Notes: generated by a model not told the origin, from the sequence alone. A stretch of 64,000 nt of DNA from Arthrobacter woluwensis (GCF_030816155.1 NZ_JAUSXR010000001.1:1798001-1862000), one strand, 5' to 3'. Counted from the stretch's first letter, positions 30,399-41,044 are shown. Numbers and translations: made by a program.

Positions 30399-32000
30399 GT
30401 GACCGCTGATTCAACGGCCTCCGCCCCGGTGGAGGCCACCGTCAGGCCGCCGCAGGCGGGCAAGGGCGCACGCCCTCGCCCGCCTTTCGGCGTCTCCGTG
30501 ATCTCTTTGATCGCGATGCTCATCGCGCTGCTGTCCCTCATCCCGCTCGGGTACGTCGTCTACATGACGGTCACCACGGGCTGGGACACGGCGGTCTCGC
30601 TCATCTTCCGGCCGCGCGTCGGCGAGCTCCTGCTGAACACCGTGCTCCTGGTGGTCCTCACCGTGCCGCTGTGCCTGGTGCTCGGCGTCGGCGGGGCCTG
30701 GCTGGTGGAGCGGACCACGCTCGCCGGTCATCGGTTCTGGGCCGTGGCCCTCGCCGCGCCCCTCGCAATCCCCGCGTTCGTCAACAGCTACGCGTGGGTC
30801 TCCGCCGTCCCGTCCCTCGAGGGGATCGGGTCCGGGGTGCTGATCTCCACGCTCTCCTACTTCCCGCTGGTCTACATCCCCGCGGCCGCGGCTCTCAGCC
30901 GGCTGGATCCGGCGCTGGAGCACTCGGCCGCCTCCCTGGGCCTGGGTCCGTGGGCGTCCTTCTTCCGGGTGGTCCTCCCCCAGCTCCGCGTGGCGCTGAC
31001 CGGTGGCGCGCTCCTGGTGTCGCTGCACCTGCTGGCCGAGTACGGCGCCTTCGCCATGATCCGCTTCGACACGTTCACCACGGCGATCATGATCCAGTTC
31101 CAGTCCACCTTCAACGGCACGGCCGGCAACATGCTCGCCAGCGTCCTGGTGTTCCTGTGCCTGCTCCTGCTGCTCGCCGAGGTCCGCGGCCGCGGAACCG
31201 CGCGGTACTCCCGCGTCGGCTCGGGCAGCCAGGGCGTCGCCTTGCGGCTGCCGCTGGGCCGCTACCAGGTGCCGGCGCAGCTGTCCCTGCTGGCGCTCGT
31301 GCTGCTCGCCTTCGGCCTGCCCCTCGCGCTCGTCCTCCGCTGGGCCGTGCAGGGCGGCGCCGCCGTCTGGACCGCGGACGAGTTCGTCCCGGCCCTGGTG
31401 CAGACTCTATTCTACGGAGTGGCCGGGGCCGCGGTGACCACCGTGGTGGCGTTCCCGCTGGCGTATCTGGCGGTGCGGAACCCCACCTGGTTCAGCAAGG
31501 CCCTGGAACTGTGCAACTACGTCACGAGTTCCCTGCCCGGGATCGTGGTGGGCCTGGCGTTCGTCACCGTGACCATCCGGCTCGCACCGGCTGTCTATCA
31601 GACCACCGGCGTGCTGATCGCCGCGTATGTGCTGCTGTTCCTGCCCCGGGCTCTGGTCAGCCTGCGCTCCGGGCTCGTGCAGGCCCCGAAGGAACTGGAG
31701 GAGGCGGCCCAGGCTCTCGGCACGTCCCCGTTCCTGGCGTTCCTGCGCGTCACGCTGCGCCTCACCGCCCCCGCGGCGGCCGGCGGCGCCGCTCTGGTGT
31801 TCCTGGCCATCGTCAACGAACTCACGGCGACGCTCCTCCTCTCCCCCAACGGCACGCACACCCTGGCCACCGAGTTCTGGAGCAAGAGCAGCGAGATCGA
31901 CTACGCCGGAGCCGCCCCCTACGCGCTCCTGATGATCGTGCTCTCCGCCCCCATGACCTATCTCCTGTTCCACCAGTCCAAGAAAGCAGCCGGACAGTGA
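30399..32000 (+). CDS. Fe(III) ABC transporter permease (FbpB type, fused)
   Basis: 533 residues, about twelve helices, two FbpB-type permease halves in one chain (the usual form). EAA loops [25 protein letters not shown] and [26 protein letters not shown] start at 30399 close to the binding-protein stop; ribosome site weak, so coupling is likely. Overlaps the ATPase start. Confidence 0.9.
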   Translation: MTADSTASAPVEATVRPPQAGKGARPRPPFGVSVISLIAMLIALLSLIPLGYVVYMTVTTGWDTAVSLIFRPRVGELLLNTVLLVVLTVPLCLVLGVGGAWLVERTTLAGHRFWAVALAAPLAIPAFVNSYAWVSAVPSLEGIGSGVLISTLSYFPLVYIPAAAALSRLDPALEHSAASLGLGPWASFFRVVLPQLRVALTGGALLVSLHLLAEYGAFAMIRFDTFTTAIMIQFQSTFNGTAGNMLASVLVFLCLLLLLAEVRGRGTARYSRVGSGSQGVALRLPLGRYQVPAQLSLLALVLLAFGLPLALVLRWAVQGGAAVWTADEFVPALVQTLFYGVAGAAVTTVVAFPLAYLAVRNPTWFSKALELCNYVTSSLPGIVVGLAFVTVTIRLAPAVYQTTGVLIAAYVLLFLPRALVSLRSGLVQAPKELEEAAQALGTSPFLAFLRVTLRLTAPAAAGGAALVFLAIVNELTATLLLSPNGTHTLATEFWSKSSEIDYAGAAPYALLMIVLSAPMTYLLFHQSKKAAGQ

Positions 32001-33157
32001 CCTCCCCCTCCTCCGCCCACTCCGTCGCTCCCGGCGTCGCGCCCTCTGTGGCCGGCACCACCGACACCCATCTCGCCATCGACGGAGTGGTCAAGAACTT
32101 CGGCAGCCAGGAAGTGCTGCGCGGGATCAACCTCGCGGTCGCCCGCGGCGGGACCACTGCGATCGTGGGACCGTCCGGTTCGGGCAAGACCACGCTGCTG
32201 CGGCTCATCGCCGGGTTCGAACGGCCCGACGCCGGCTCCATCCGCCTGAGCGGCACGGCCGTGGCGCAGAGTTCCGCGTGGGTTCCGGCGCACCGGAGGA
32301 ATGTCGGCTATGTGGCGCAGGACGGCGCTCTGTTCCCGCATCTCTCCGTGGCCCAGAACGTCGCCTTCGGTCTGGCAGGTGACCTGGGCAGCCACCGGTC
32401 CTCTGCGGCGAAGGCCCGGATCCGTGAACTGCTCGAGATGGTCTCCCTGGATCCGGCTCTCGCCGCACGTCGTCCCCACGAGCTCTCCGGCGGCCAGCAG
32501 CAACGCGTCGCCCTTGCGCGCGCCCTCGCCCGTGAACCCGAAGTGATGCTCCTGGACGAGCCATTCTCCGCGCTCGACGCCGGCCTGCGCGTCGCCACGC
32601 GCCGCGCCGTGGGCAAGGTGCTCCGGACCGCCGGCGTCACCACCGTGCTCGTGACCCACGATCAGGCCGAAGCCCTGTCCTTCGCCGATCAGGTGGCCGT
32701 CATGCGGGATGGCGCCCTGGCCCAGGTGGGAAATCCGTTCGTGGTCTACACCCGTCCCTCCGACCGCGCCACCGCGGAGTTCCTGGGCGAGGCTGTGGTG
32801 CTCGACGCCTGGCTGGAAGGGTCCCTGGCCATGTGCTCCCTGGGCGGGATTCCGGTCCGCCGTCCTCCGGCGCAGGGCAAGGTGCACCTGATGCTGCGGC
32901 CCGAACAGATCCGGATCGCCCCGGACGGCCCCATCCGCGGCACGGTCGTGGACACGGACTACTTCGGCCCCGAGACCACCGTGCGGATCCGTCTCAACCC
33001 CCGTCCGGTCTCATCGGGCGGTCCCGAGATCCCCGGCGGCGGCGAGACGATCACCATCCGTCACTGGAACGCCTCCATCACGCGACCCGGCACGGAACTG
33101 TGCCTGCGCGTCATCGGTGAGGGCGTGGCCTTCCCCTGGGATTCCGCTCAGGACTGA
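31997..33157 (+). CDS. Fe(III) ABC transporter ATP-binding protein (FbpC type)
   Basis: 386 residues. Walker A GPSGSGKT (58-65), Q-loop [13 protein letters not shown], signature LSGGQQQR, Walker B VMLLDEP, H-loop VTHDQ, and a C-terminal TOBE-like domain ([16 protein letters not shown]). GTG start overlaps the permease stop (GTGA at 31997-32000). Completes an iron-regulated operon. Confidence 0.92.
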   Translation: MTSPSSAHSVAPGVAPSVAGTTDTHLAIDGVVKNFGSQEVLRGINLAVARGGTTAIVGPSGSGKTTLLRLIAGFERPDAGSIRLSGTAVAQSSAWVPAHRRNVGYVAQDGALFPHLSVAQNVAFGLAGDLGSHRSSAAKARIRELLEMVSLDPALAARRPHELSGGQQQRVALARALAREPEVMLLDEPFSALDAGLRVATRRAVGKVLRTAGVTTVLVTHDQAEALSFADQVAVMRDGALAQVGNPFVVYTRPSDRATAEFLGEAVVLDAWLEGSLAMCSLGGIPVRRPPAQGKVHLMLRPEQIRIAPDGPIRGTVVDTDYFGPETTVRIRLNPRPVSSGGPEIPGGGETITIRHWNASITRPGTELCLRVIGEGVAFPWDSAQD

Positions 33158-33238
33158 GTGCGCCCCGGCTTCGCCTTCGGCAGGACGGGCCCCAACCCAC
33201 CCCTTGCGTGCGCCGGCCGACGGGTTCAGGATCGGCGT

Positions 33239-33577
33239 ATGACCAAGTACCTGATTTCGTTCCCCAGCGACGCAATGGTGGTCTCGGAGGAGGACTTCCC
33301 CACCGTCGTCGCGGAGTCCCATGCCGTCATCGCGGAAGCCCAGGCCGCGGGCGTCTACGTCTTCGGCGGCGGCATCAACGAGGAGGTGGAGCCGGTGCGC
33401 GTCGGGGCCGACGGGTCCATCAGCCCAGGACCGTATCCGGGCCTCGACATCCGCGGCGGCTTCACGATCCTCGAGCTTCCGGACCGCGCATCAGCGGAGG
33501 CATGGGCGGCGAAGATCGCCGCCTCCTGCCGCTGTCCGCAGGAACTGCGGGAGTTCATGTACGACCCGATGAGCTGA
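33239..33577 (+). CDS. YCII/DGPF-family small protein
   Basis: 112 residues, ferredoxin-like YCII fold: MTKYLISFPSDAMVV, GVYVFGGGINEEVEPVRV and GPYPGLDIRGGFTILELP. Family members are dimeric small-molecule-binding proteins, often beside sigma factors; none is seen here. ATG at 33239 gives the canonical N-terminus; the longer frame back to 33158 is rejected. Function unknown. Confidence 0.75.
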   Translation: MTKYLISFPSDAMVVSEEDFPTVVAESHAVIAEAQAAGVYVFGGGINEEVEPVRVGADGSISPGPYPGLDIRGGFTILELPDRASAEAWAAKIAASCRCPQELREFMYDPMS

Positions 33578-33635
33578 GCGGGCTCCCGCTCACTTCGGTT
33601 CGCCTCCTCCCTCGCCAGGTCCGGGCTGACCGTCC

Positions 33636-34457
33636 TCAGGCGATCCAGGGGCGGGTGAAGCCGAACACTCGTTCGCCGTCGCCGTCGGAAAGGGAGACGC
33701 CCACGAAGTTCCGGGCGGCGTCGGAGGTCTGATTCCGGAAGTGGAAGTCCGGCGCGGTCGCGATCTCCGCGATCGCGGCCCCGGCGCTCTCGGCGGACTG
33801 TGCCCGGGAGAACGCTCCGGTGCTACGGCTGATGTAGGCGTCGAGCAAGGGCCCGTAGACGCCGGCATCCGTGGGGCGCGAGACGTTCGCCACGAACTCA
33901 CTGGCCACCGCGGCGGGTTCGATCACGCCCACCTGCACGCCGAACCGTTCGGCGACCACCGCGAGCGACTGCATGAAACCCTCCACGGCGAACTTTGCTC
34001 CGCAATAGGCGTCGGCGAACGGCTGGCCCACGGCTCCGCCCACGCTCGTGACGGTGAGAATCCGGCCGCGGCCCTGTTCCCGCATGCCGGGCAGGACCAG
34101 CTTGGTGAGGTTCACGGGGGCCAAGTAGTTGACGTCGAGCTGAGCCTGGATCTGCTCCATGGACAGCTGTTCGGCCGTCGCCACGCTGCCGCGGCCGGCG
34201 TTGTTGATCAGCACGTCGATACGGCCGTGCTCGGCGAGCACGTCGCGCACCACCCGTTCGGCGGCGCCGTGATCGACGACGTCGAGCTCCCGCACGTCCA
34301 GCTCGACTCCGGCCTCGCGGGCGGCGGCGTGGAGGGCGGCCACCCGGGAGGTGTCGCGCAGCGTGGCGACCACGGTGAGACCTCGGCGTGCCAGGTCGAC
34401 GGCGGCATGCAGGCCCATGCCCGAGGAGGTTCCAGTGATCAGTGCGACATCAGACAT
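33636..34457 (-). CDS. Short-chain dehydrogenase/reductase
   Basis: 273 residues, classical SDR: cofactor loop TGTSSGMG, NNAG, Ser at TVTSVGG, active-site Tyr-x3-Lys in YCGAK. D at position about 57 region favours no clear cofactor choice. The frame extends upstream through the exporter gene as a shadow; ATG 34457 gives the real N-terminus MSDVALITG. Single gene, substrate unknown. Confidence 0.85.
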   Translation of the reverse strand: MSDVALITGTSSGMGLHAAVDLARRGLTVVATLRDTSRVAALHAAAREAGVELDVRELDVVDHGAAERVVRDVLAEHGRIDVLINNAGRGSVATAEQLSMEQIQAQLDVNYLAPVNLTKLVLPGMREQGRGRILTVTSVGGAVGQPFADAYCGAKFAVEGFMQSLAVVAERFGVQVGVIEPAAVASEFVANVSRPTDAGVYGPLLDAYISRSTGAFSRAQSAESAGAAIAEIATAPDFHFRNQTSDAARNFVGVSLSDGDGERVFGFTRPWIA

Positions 34458-34492
34458 GCGGTCATCGTACGCCCCCGCACTGCACGGACCGA

Positions 34493-35809
34493 TCACCGCG
34501 CGCTCCTCCTGAAACGTGCCAGGTGCACGCCGAGCGCGACACCCGTGCCGATGCCCAGACTGATGGCCGCGGCCGTGCCGAAGTGCTCCGCGGCGTTGCC
34601 TCCGCCCATCGCCTGGAGGATGCCGAAGAACACCGGGATCCCGGGGAGCAGGGCCCCCGTGATGCCCATGAGCGCGAGCACTTGGTACGGGTAGCCGGTG
34701 CGCTTCACCAGGGCTGCGCTGAGGAGACCCAGGACCACGGCCGAGAGCGAACTGGCCCAGACCGCGGACAGTCCGGCCACGTGAAGGAAGACCTGGTTGA
34801 CGGCGGCCGTGACCAGGCCGAGGAATGCCGCGGGCGCGACGAGTGCCGCCCTCCCGCCGTTCGCGAACGCGTTGGCGACCGCGCCCAGGGCGGAGAACAC
34901 CAGCACCAGATACCAGGGCAGGGTGGGCAGGGCATCGAGCCGCGGGTGGGCCATGCCGAGGACCTCCCCCAGCGCGAACGTGAATCCTCCACCGATCGCG
35001 ATCCCTCCAGCCGCGATGGCGACGCTCGCCACGCGCGTCATCGCGGACAGATGGTCGGCTTCGATGGCGTCCGTGACCGCCCCGATGACCTGTGGCAGAG
35101 GGATCAGCAGGAGCCAGTTCACCGCGATCGCCGCGGCCGCGCCCACCGGATCCACGAAGCCGAGCTGGACGAGGACAGTGGCGAAGGCGCCCGCCGCGCA
35201 GCTCTGCACAGCGATGGCGAACAGCCGGGGCAGCCGCAGCCCGCCGATCGCGACGCCCGCCAGGGAGGTCACCGCCTGCACCAGGGCCGCGGTGACCCAG
35301 GCCTGCCAGCTCACGCCCAATTGCATGCTGATGAAGAACGCCAGGAGGGTCAGGCCGATCGTGACCACCCACCATGGCGTGGCCGTGTCGCGGAGCCGTT
35401 CGACCTCCTGCCGCGCCGCCGTGAGGCCGTCGTGGGCAGCGGCGGAATCGGCCCAGCCCCGGGCGTCCTCGACGGTGCGCTCAGCGAGCCTGTCGAGTGC
35501 GCGCGCCCTGGTGCAGTCGATGGCGTCGAGCGACCGGGCCGCGCCGGAGAGGGAGACCGTGCCGCCGTCGCGCGTGACGGCTTCCAGCAGCAGCATCCGG
35601 CCGAAGGAATTCAGCACGAGGCCGTCCAGGCCGAGCTCACGGCCGTACCGGCCGAGCGCTTCCTCGGTCTGGCGCGTGGTCTGGCCGGATTCCAGGAAGC
35701 CGTGGCCCAGCGCGGACAGGAAGGCGAGGCGGAGGCGCACCTTCTTGGCGGAGAGTCCTGTGGCGACCGGTTCGGGCGTACTCAGGCCGGAGGATGAGGC
35801 TGCTTCCAT
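34493..35809 (-). CDS. thrE: ThrE-family threonine/serine exporter
   Basis: 438 residues. N-terminal soluble ThrE domain (about 20-145, FLSALGHGFLESGQTTRQTEEAL, LNSFGRMLLLEAV) followed by about ten helices (WWVVTIGLTLLAFFISMQLGV, YPYQVLALMGITGALLPGIPVFFGIL). Exports L-threonine/L-serine in C. glutamicum ThrE. In that family the N-domain carries protease-like residues. No adjacent regulator. Confidence 0.8.
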   Translation of the reverse strand: MEAASSSGLSTPEPVATGLSAKKVRLRLAFLSALGHGFLESGQTTRQTEEALGRYGRELGLDGLVLNSFGRMLLLEAVTRDGGTVSLSGAARSLDAIDCTRARALDRLAERTVEDARGWADSAAAHDGLTAARQEVERLRDTATPWWVVTIGLTLLAFFISMQLGVSWQAWVTAALVQAVTSLAGVAIGGLRLPRLFAIAVQSCAAGAFATVLVQLGFVDPVGAAAAIAVNWLLLIPLPQVIGAVTDAIEADHLSAMTRVASVAIAAGGIAIGGGFTFALGEVLGMAHPRLDALPTLPWYLVLVFSALGAVANAFANGGRAALVAPAAFLGLVTAAVNQVFLHVAGLSAVWASSLSAVVLGLLSAALVKRTGYPYQVLALMGITGALLPGIPVFFGILQAMGGGNAAEHFGTAAAISLGIGTGVALGVHLARFRRSAR

Positions 35810-35961
35810 GCCTCGATCCTAGGGTGCCCCGGCAGGTGACGGCGGGGTCCCGCTGCCGAGTTCGGGGGAAACCGCCGAAGACACGGGCTGCAACCCGCGC
35901 ATCCGGGCCTGACCCCCGACGTCGGCGCCGTCGCCTCCGCTACGGCGCCCCGGCGTGCGGA

Positions 35962-36393
35962 CTACTCGGTGGTGTCCGCGATGTAGACGTTGCACTTGGC
36001 TTCGTGCGCCACGGAGTTGGCGACGCTGCCCAGGACACGGGCGAGGCCCTTCATGCGGCGGTTGCCCACCACGATCACGCTGGCGTCGTGCTGCTCGGCA
36101 TGGGCGATGAGCGCCTCCGCGGGAGTGCCCACCACGGAGAACGACTCGACCTGGACGCCGTCCGCTGACAGGCTCTCGGCGACCGTACGGGCGGTCTCGG
36201 CTGCCTTCTCCTGGCGGTCGGCGAAGACCACGGCACGCTCGTAGTTGGCGCCGTGCAGCGATGCCTTGGTGCCCTCGTACGCGGTGACCACATGCAGCGT
36301 CGCGCCAAAACCCTGGGCGAGGCGCAGGGCCTGCTCGGCCGCGCGCGCCGCGGTCTCGGTTCCGTCCACTCCGACGACGATGATCTCCGGCAT
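35962..36393 (-). CDS. Universal stress protein (UspA family)
   Basis: 143 residues, one USP domain. ATP-binding features: IIVVGVDGTETA at the start and IVVGNRRMKGLARVLGSVANSVAHEAKCNVYI at the end (G-2x-G-9x-G(S/T) type). ATG 36393 with AAGGAG; longer frame to 36513 rejected. Monocistronic. Confidence 0.9.
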   Translation of the reverse strand: MPEIIVVGVDGTETAARAAEQALRLAQGFGATLHVVTAYEGTKASLHGANYERAVVFADRQEKAAETARTVAESLSADGVQVESFSVVGTPAEALIAHAEQHDASVIVVGNRRMKGLARVLGSVANSVAHEAKCNVYIADTTE

Positions 36394-36547
36394 GCTGGTG
36401 CTCCTTCTCAACGATGATTGCCTGCTCAAAACGGTACCGTGCGGACCATCGGCTAGCGTGGGATCATCCGTAACAAACCCCGGAACTCCGCCCGAAAGTG
36501 ATGGAGAAAACACCGTCCAGGGCTGAGCGGGCCACCCACTCCGGCCG

Positions 36548-36600
36548 AGCGGCCGACGACGGCGGTCACCCGCCGTCGCCGGCCGCCGTCGTCGGCCGCT
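36548..36600 (-). terminator. Perfect 18-bp hairpin after GH65 gene
   Basis: AGCGGCCGACGACGGCGG (36548-36565) pairs without mismatch with CCGCCGTCGTCGGCCGCT (36583-36600) around a 17-base loop. It lies 27 bases past the GH65 stop on the minus strand. A short TTTCT follows on the plus strand only. Confidence 0.6.
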
Positions 36601-36627
36601 TTCTCAGCCGCCCAGCCAGCCGTTCAC

Positions 36628-38961
36628 TCAGACGCGGGTCAGCACCGTCTGCAGGCTGGCCGTGGCGGGCGACTGCGGGAAGACGCTCGGCGCCGGAGCC
36701 GGAACGTCCGCCAGGTCGACCGTCACAGGGTCCGTGCCCACCGGGACGACCTGATCCCGCACCTGGACTTCCAGAGGATCGCCGGAGTCGACGCTGAGCG
36801 TGATCCCGCCCGGCGCCAGCCGCACCGAAAGCACCGAGCCCCGCATCCGCAGACGGAACGCGAGCCCCTCCCAGCCCTCCGGCAACCGGGGGTCGAAGAG
36901 CGGGCGCTCCCCCTGGTCGCGGAAGCCCGCGAAGCCGTTGACGAGCGCGGCCCAGACGCCGCCCGCCGAGGCCGTGTGAACGCCGTCCACCGTGTTGTGG
37001 TGCAGATCGTCCAGGTCGATGAACGCCGCCGTCGTGAAGTGCCGCAGCGCCACGTCCCCGTAGCCGACCTCGGCCGCCATGATGCCCTGCACACACGCCG
37101 AGAGCGTCGAATCGCCGGTGGTCAGCGGGTCGTAGAAGTCGAAGGCGCGCTGCTTCTCCTCGGCGCTGAAGTCCTGCCATTGCAAGAACATCGCCAGCAC
37201 CGTGTCCGCCTGCTTGAGCACCTGGTGCCGGTAGATGACCAGCGGGTGGAAGTGCAGCAGCAGGGGGTACTTGTCCCGCGGCACGTCCCAGTCCCACGGT
37301 TCCAGGGTCATGAAGTCGGCGTCCTGGGCGTGAACGCGCAGATCGCTGTCGTAGGGCAGGGTCATGCGCTCGGCGGCTTCGGACCAGAGCTGGCGTTCCG
37401 TCACCCTGGCGAAGGGCCCCTCGACGGCGGCCGCGGCCCGAAGATTGAACCGCGCCATGACGTTCGTGTACAGGTTGTTGTTGACCACGGCCGTGTACTC
37501 GTCGGGACCCGTGACGCCGTGCAGGTGGAAACGCCCGTCCTTGCCGAAGAAGCCCAGGGAGGCCCACATGCGGGCCGTCTCGGAGAGGATCTCCGCGCCT
37601 TCCCCGGTGCGGAACTCGTCGTCGCCCGTCGCCCAGACGTACCGGGCCGCGGCGAAGGCGACCGCGGCGTTGATGTGGAACTGTGCAGTGCCGGCGGCGT
37701 AATACGCGCTGGCCTCCTGGCCGTTGATGGTGCGCCAGGGGAAGAGGGCGCCGTCCACACTGAGCTCGGCGGCCCGGGCCCGCGCGGCGGGCAGCATCGA
37801 GTGCCGGAAGGCCAGCACCTTGCGGGCGGCATCCGGGGAGGTGTAGCTGAGGTAGGGCATCAGGTACACCTCCTGGTCCCAGAAGTAGTGGCCCTCGTAG
37901 CCCGAACCGCTGACGCCCTTGGCGGGGATCCCGGACACGCCGGCCTGCGCGGTCGCCTGGCCCAGCTGGAAGAGGTTCCAGCGGACCGCCTGCTGCAGTT
38001 CCGGCTGACCGGGAAGTTCGATGTCCGCGGTGGACCAGTACTGCGCCCAGTGCTCGGCCGATTCCGCGGCGAGCTCCTCGAAACTGAGGATCGACTCCTC
38101 GGCACGGGCCAGGAGCGTCTCCGGCGTCTCCGGACCCACCGCGTAGGAGACGCGCTTCTCGAGCACGAACTCCTCCCCCGGGTCGACCGGCAGGACGTAG
38201 CGGACCGAGCTCCGGTCGGCGTCCGTCTCCGTCGAGAAGGGCGGGAGGGCGCCCGGCGCCACATGATCGACCGCGACGGCGACGCTCTGGCGGGAGGCCG
38301 CCGTCGTCCAGGCGAGCCGCAGGGACCCGCGCGCGCCGTCGCTGAACGCCGGCATGAGCACGCGACCGGCGTGACGGCCCGAACGTCGGGGGTCGTGGTC
38401 CGAGTGGTCCTCGGCCGGCTGATCCTGCCGGTTCACCACCTGAGAAACCGCATCCAGCACGATCCGCCGGTCCGCGCTCAGGCGCAGTTCCACAGCCATC
38501 GAGCCGCGGTGGCCCTGGCCGAGCACCCGGCGTTCGACCGTGGTGACGACCGCACCGGAGGCACACTGCCAGACGACGGCGCATTCGTAGATCCCGCTCG
38601 CGAAGTCCAGGGTGCGGCGGTAGTCGAGGACCGGCACCGTGCCGAGCGAGAGTTCCTCCCCGTCCACGCGGAGCAGGGTCTCCTGGACGTCGGGCACGTA
38701 CAGCATCCTCTGGCCCTGCTTCGCGAAACCGTAGGCGTTTTCGGCATGGCGGATGTCGAACGTTTCGTGGAAGCCGTTGATGAAGCTTCCCGGCAGGAAG
38801 GCGTCGGCGGCGGAAGCATGGGCGCCGCGCACCCCGAGATGGCCGTTACCGAGGGCGAAGACGGTCTCCAGGGCGCCCTCCGAACCGGGCGCGTAGGAGG
38901 TCTCGACCAGTGCCCAGGGCTGTGCGGGGAATCGGGTGCGGTCAGCGGAGATCAGTGACAT
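36628..38961 (-). CDS. GH65 family glycoside phosphorylase (maltose-phosphorylase type)
   Basis: 777 residues, normal for GH65. N-terminal beta-sandwich (ALGNGHLGVRGAH), linker helices, (alpha/alpha)6 barrel with catalytic acid E488 (GVTGPDEYT) and the phosphate-site region HTASAGGVWAALVNG, then a C-terminal beta-sheet domain. Phosphorolyses an alpha-linked glucose disaccharide (maltose, trehalose or kojibiose) to glucose plus beta-glucose-1-phosphate. The downstream partner, beta-phosphoglucomutase, lies just upstream on the same strand but is frameshifted. Substrate inferred from family only. Confidence 0.9.
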   Translation of the reverse strand: MSLISADRTRFPAQPWALVETSYAPGSEGALETVFALGNGHLGVRGAHASAADAFLPGSFINGFHETFDIRHAENAYGFAKQGQRMLYVPDVQETLLRVDGEELSLGTVPVLDYRRTLDFASGIYECAVVWQCASGAVVTTVERRVLGQGHRGSMAVELRLSADRRIVLDAVSQVVNRQDQPAEDHSDHDPRRSGRHAGRVLMPAFSDGARGSLRLAWTTAASRQSVAVAVDHVAPGALPPFSTETDADRSSVRYVLPVDPGEEFVLEKRVSYAVGPETPETLLARAEESILSFEELAAESAEHWAQYWSTADIELPGQPELQQAVRWNLFQLGQATAQAGVSGIPAKGVSGSGYEGHYFWDQEVYLMPYLSYTSPDAARKVLAFRHSMLPAARARAAELSVDGALFPWRTINGQEASAYYAAGTAQFHINAAVAFAAARYVWATGDDEFRTGEGAEILSETARMWASLGFFGKDGRFHLHGVTGPDEYTAVVNNNLYTNVMARFNLRAAAAVEGPFARVTERQLWSEAAERMTLPYDSDLRVHAQDADFMTLEPWDWDVPRDKYPLLLHFHPLVIYRHQVLKQADTVLAMFLQWQDFSAEEKQRAFDFYDPLTTGDSTLSACVQGIMAAEVGYGDVALRHFTTAAFIDLDDLHHNTVDGVHTASAGGVWAALVNGFAGFRDQGERPLFDPRLPEGWEGLAFRLRMRGSVLSVRLAPGGITLSVDSGDPLEVQVRDQVVPVGTDPVTVDLADVPAPAPSVFPQSPATASLQTVLTRV

Positions 38962-39067
38962 GGGAAGGCTTTCGGACGCTGGATCGATCGGGGGCGCCGG
39001 GACGTGGGGGAAGGGTCCCGGCGAAGTGTGGGGGTGGGGCGCTCTGAGGATCAGGCAGGGAGCAGGG

Positions 39068-39803
39068 TCAGGCCGGGAGCAGCTCGTCGAGGTCGGACAC
39101 CACGAGCGTGGCGCCGGCGGACCGCAGGACGTCCTCCCCCGCTCCTCGATCCACGCCGATCACGGCGCGGAACCCGCCGGCCGCTCCGGCCTCGACTCCG
39201 GAGACGGCGTCCTCCACCACTGTGGCGGCGGCCGGGTCGACCCCGAGCAGCTCGGCGGCTCTCAGGAACGTGGCCGGATGCGGCTTGCCGGGCAGCCCCT
39301 CCCGGGCCGCGACGTTTCCGTCCACCACGATGGGGAACAGATCCGCCATTCCGGCGGCCTCGAGCACCGCCGGCGCGTTGCGGGACGACGAGACGACGGC
39401 GAGCTTCACGCCGCGCTCCCGGGCCGCGGCGACGAAGCGGGACGAACCGGGGTACGGGTCGATGCCGTCCTCGATGATCTGGGCGGAACAGCCTGTTCTT
39501 GAGGTTGCCGAGGCCGCGGACGGTGCGCTCGGTCGGCGCGTCGTCGTCCTGGCCCTCGGGCAGGGTGAGGCCCCGGGAGGCGAGGAATTCGCGGACGCCG
39601 TCATACCGGGGCCGGCCGTCGATGTGGGCGTAGTAGTCGGCATCCGTGTACGCCGGCCCGACGCCTTCGACGGCGAGCACGTCTTCGAACAAGGTGCGCC
39701 ACGCCTGCTCATGGGCGAGCGCGGTGGGGGTCAGGACGCCGTCGAGGTCGAACAGGAGCGCCTCGGTGCCGTCCCAGATCGATGTGTTCAGTGATGTGGT
39801 CAT
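39068..39803 (-). pseudogene. pgmB: Beta-phosphoglucomutase (HAD), interrupted by +1 frameshift
   Basis: HAD enzyme converting beta-glucose-1-phosphate to glucose-6-phosphate, partner of GH65. Frame one gives the N-terminal half with LLFDLDGVL (D19, D21) to GLGNLKNRLF. The remainder (AQIIEDGIDPYPGS, VVSSSRNAP, GKPHPATFLRAAE, VVEDAVSGVEAG) continues in the next frame. Removing one C from TTCCGCCC (complement of 39481-39488) restores a single frame of about 244 residues. All HAD motifs are intact on both sides, so this is a very recent mutation or a sequencing error. Confidence 0.85.
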
Positions 39804-39812
39804 GGGGAGTCC

Positions 39813-40869
39813 TCAGGGTTGACGCCGGGGGCGGCGGGTGGTCTTGCGTTCGATCAGGGCGACGGGCAGGCGGTGGTGCTGGGGGTCCCCGCCCGCTCCC
39901 TGAAGCCGTTCAGTGAGCAGATCGGCGGCGAAGGCCGCCTGGTCCGCCACGGGCTGCGCGACGGTCGTGAGGCCCAGGACGGCGCTCATCGGATGATCGT
40001 CGATCGCGATGAGCGAGACGTCCTTCGGCGCGGACAGGCCGTGTTCACGGAGCGCCTTGAGCGCTCCGAAGGCGGCCTCGTCACAGGCCGCGAACACGGC
40101 CTCGGGAAGGCCTCGGTTGTCGATCAATTCGGTCATGGCCCGGTACCCGCCTTCGATGCTGGACGGTTCCTTGATGATGCGGTCAGGGTGGACTTCGAGA
40201 TGGTGCTCCGCCAGGGCCTGGGAGAACCCTCGCAAGCGGTCGCCCGAGGTGCTGACGGTTCCGCGGTCATCCTCGCCGGCTGCCAGGATGGCGAAATCCC
40301 CGTGGCCGAGGCCGAGGAGGTGGCTGGTCGCACTGTGAGCCGCCTGGACATCATCGATCCCTACGGTGTCCCACGGTACGCCGCTCAGTCCCATGCTCGC
40401 CACCTCCAGGGGTGAGGACGCGAGAGCCTCCACCTCCTCGCCGTCGAGGTCGACGCCGAGCAGCAGGACCCCGTCGACGCGCTGGGCCAGGGCGTCCAGA
40501 TCGCCGAAGATCCTCTTCCGGACATCGGCGCGTCCCCCGGAGGCTGATGAGCACGGAGTCGAGCCCGCTGTCGGCGAACACTTCCTCGGCCGCTTCGACG
40601 GCCTGCGCGAAGAACCAGGTGGTGGCCGTCGGGACGATGATCGCCACCGATCCCGTTCTGCCGCCGGCCAGTCGCGCCGCGGCGGACGACGCGCGGTAGC
40701 CGAGTTTGGCGGCCGCATCCTCGACCCGCCGCTGGGCGTCTTCAGAGACGTTGGGAAGTCCCCGCAAGGCCCGCGAGACGGTGCAGATGGACAGGCTGGA
40801 CAGCAGGGCGACGTCCCGGATGGTCGCGCGGCTGCGCTCAGTCAAGGAACACGGCCTCAACCCTTTCAT
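39813..40869 (-). pseudogene. LacI-family repressor, interrupted by +1 frameshift
   Basis: Sugar-responsive LacI/GalR regulator. Frame one: helix-turn-helix ATIRDVALLSSLSICTVSRAL, hinge, and start of the effector domain to DSVLISL. The rest (DVRKRIFGDLDALAQRVDGV, EAVFAACDEAAFGALKALRE, SLIAIDDHPMSAVLGLTTVAQP) is one base out. One extra base in the CTCCGGGGG run (complement of about 40533-40541) explains it; repair gives about 350 residues, full family length. It is the likely regulator of the GH65/pgmB genes, and an operator-like palindrome lies 42 bases before its start. Confidence 0.85.
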
Positions 40870-40910
40870 GATGCACTCTCCGGCGCGATGGAGTCAGCGC
40901 CGAAAGAGAT

Positions 40911-40924
40911 TGTAAGCGTTTACA
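40911..40924. promoter_or_regulatory. LacI-type operator
   Basis: TGTAAGCGTTTACA is a perfect 14-base palindrome with the central CG typical of LacI/GalR operators, upstream of the broken LacI gene. Suggests autoregulation. No second copy was found near the GH65 gene. Confidence 0.75.
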
Positions 40925-41044
40925 CTCACCGCTGACAACGCTTCGGCAAAGGATGTCACGGCCGCGGCGGGGCTGCGTGGGAAGAGGTGGGCGACCGACG
41001 TCGGACGCCGGCGCATGGCTGTCAGTTCCCAGGGATTGCGGGAC

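Noticed and set aside
30671..33157. 828-codon plus frame including the iron ATPase
   Set aside because: The first 440 codons are a shadow of the permease; the ATPase starts at GTG 31997 with GTGA overlap.
33636..35375. 579-codon minus frame joining SDR to upstream residues
   Set aside because: Only the last 273 residues are SDR; the rest is a frame-shifted read of the exporter gene.
39481..39495. Programmed frameshift in pgmB
   Set aside because: No slippery heptamer, upstream Shine-Dalgarno-like signal or pseudoknot; single extra base is simpler.
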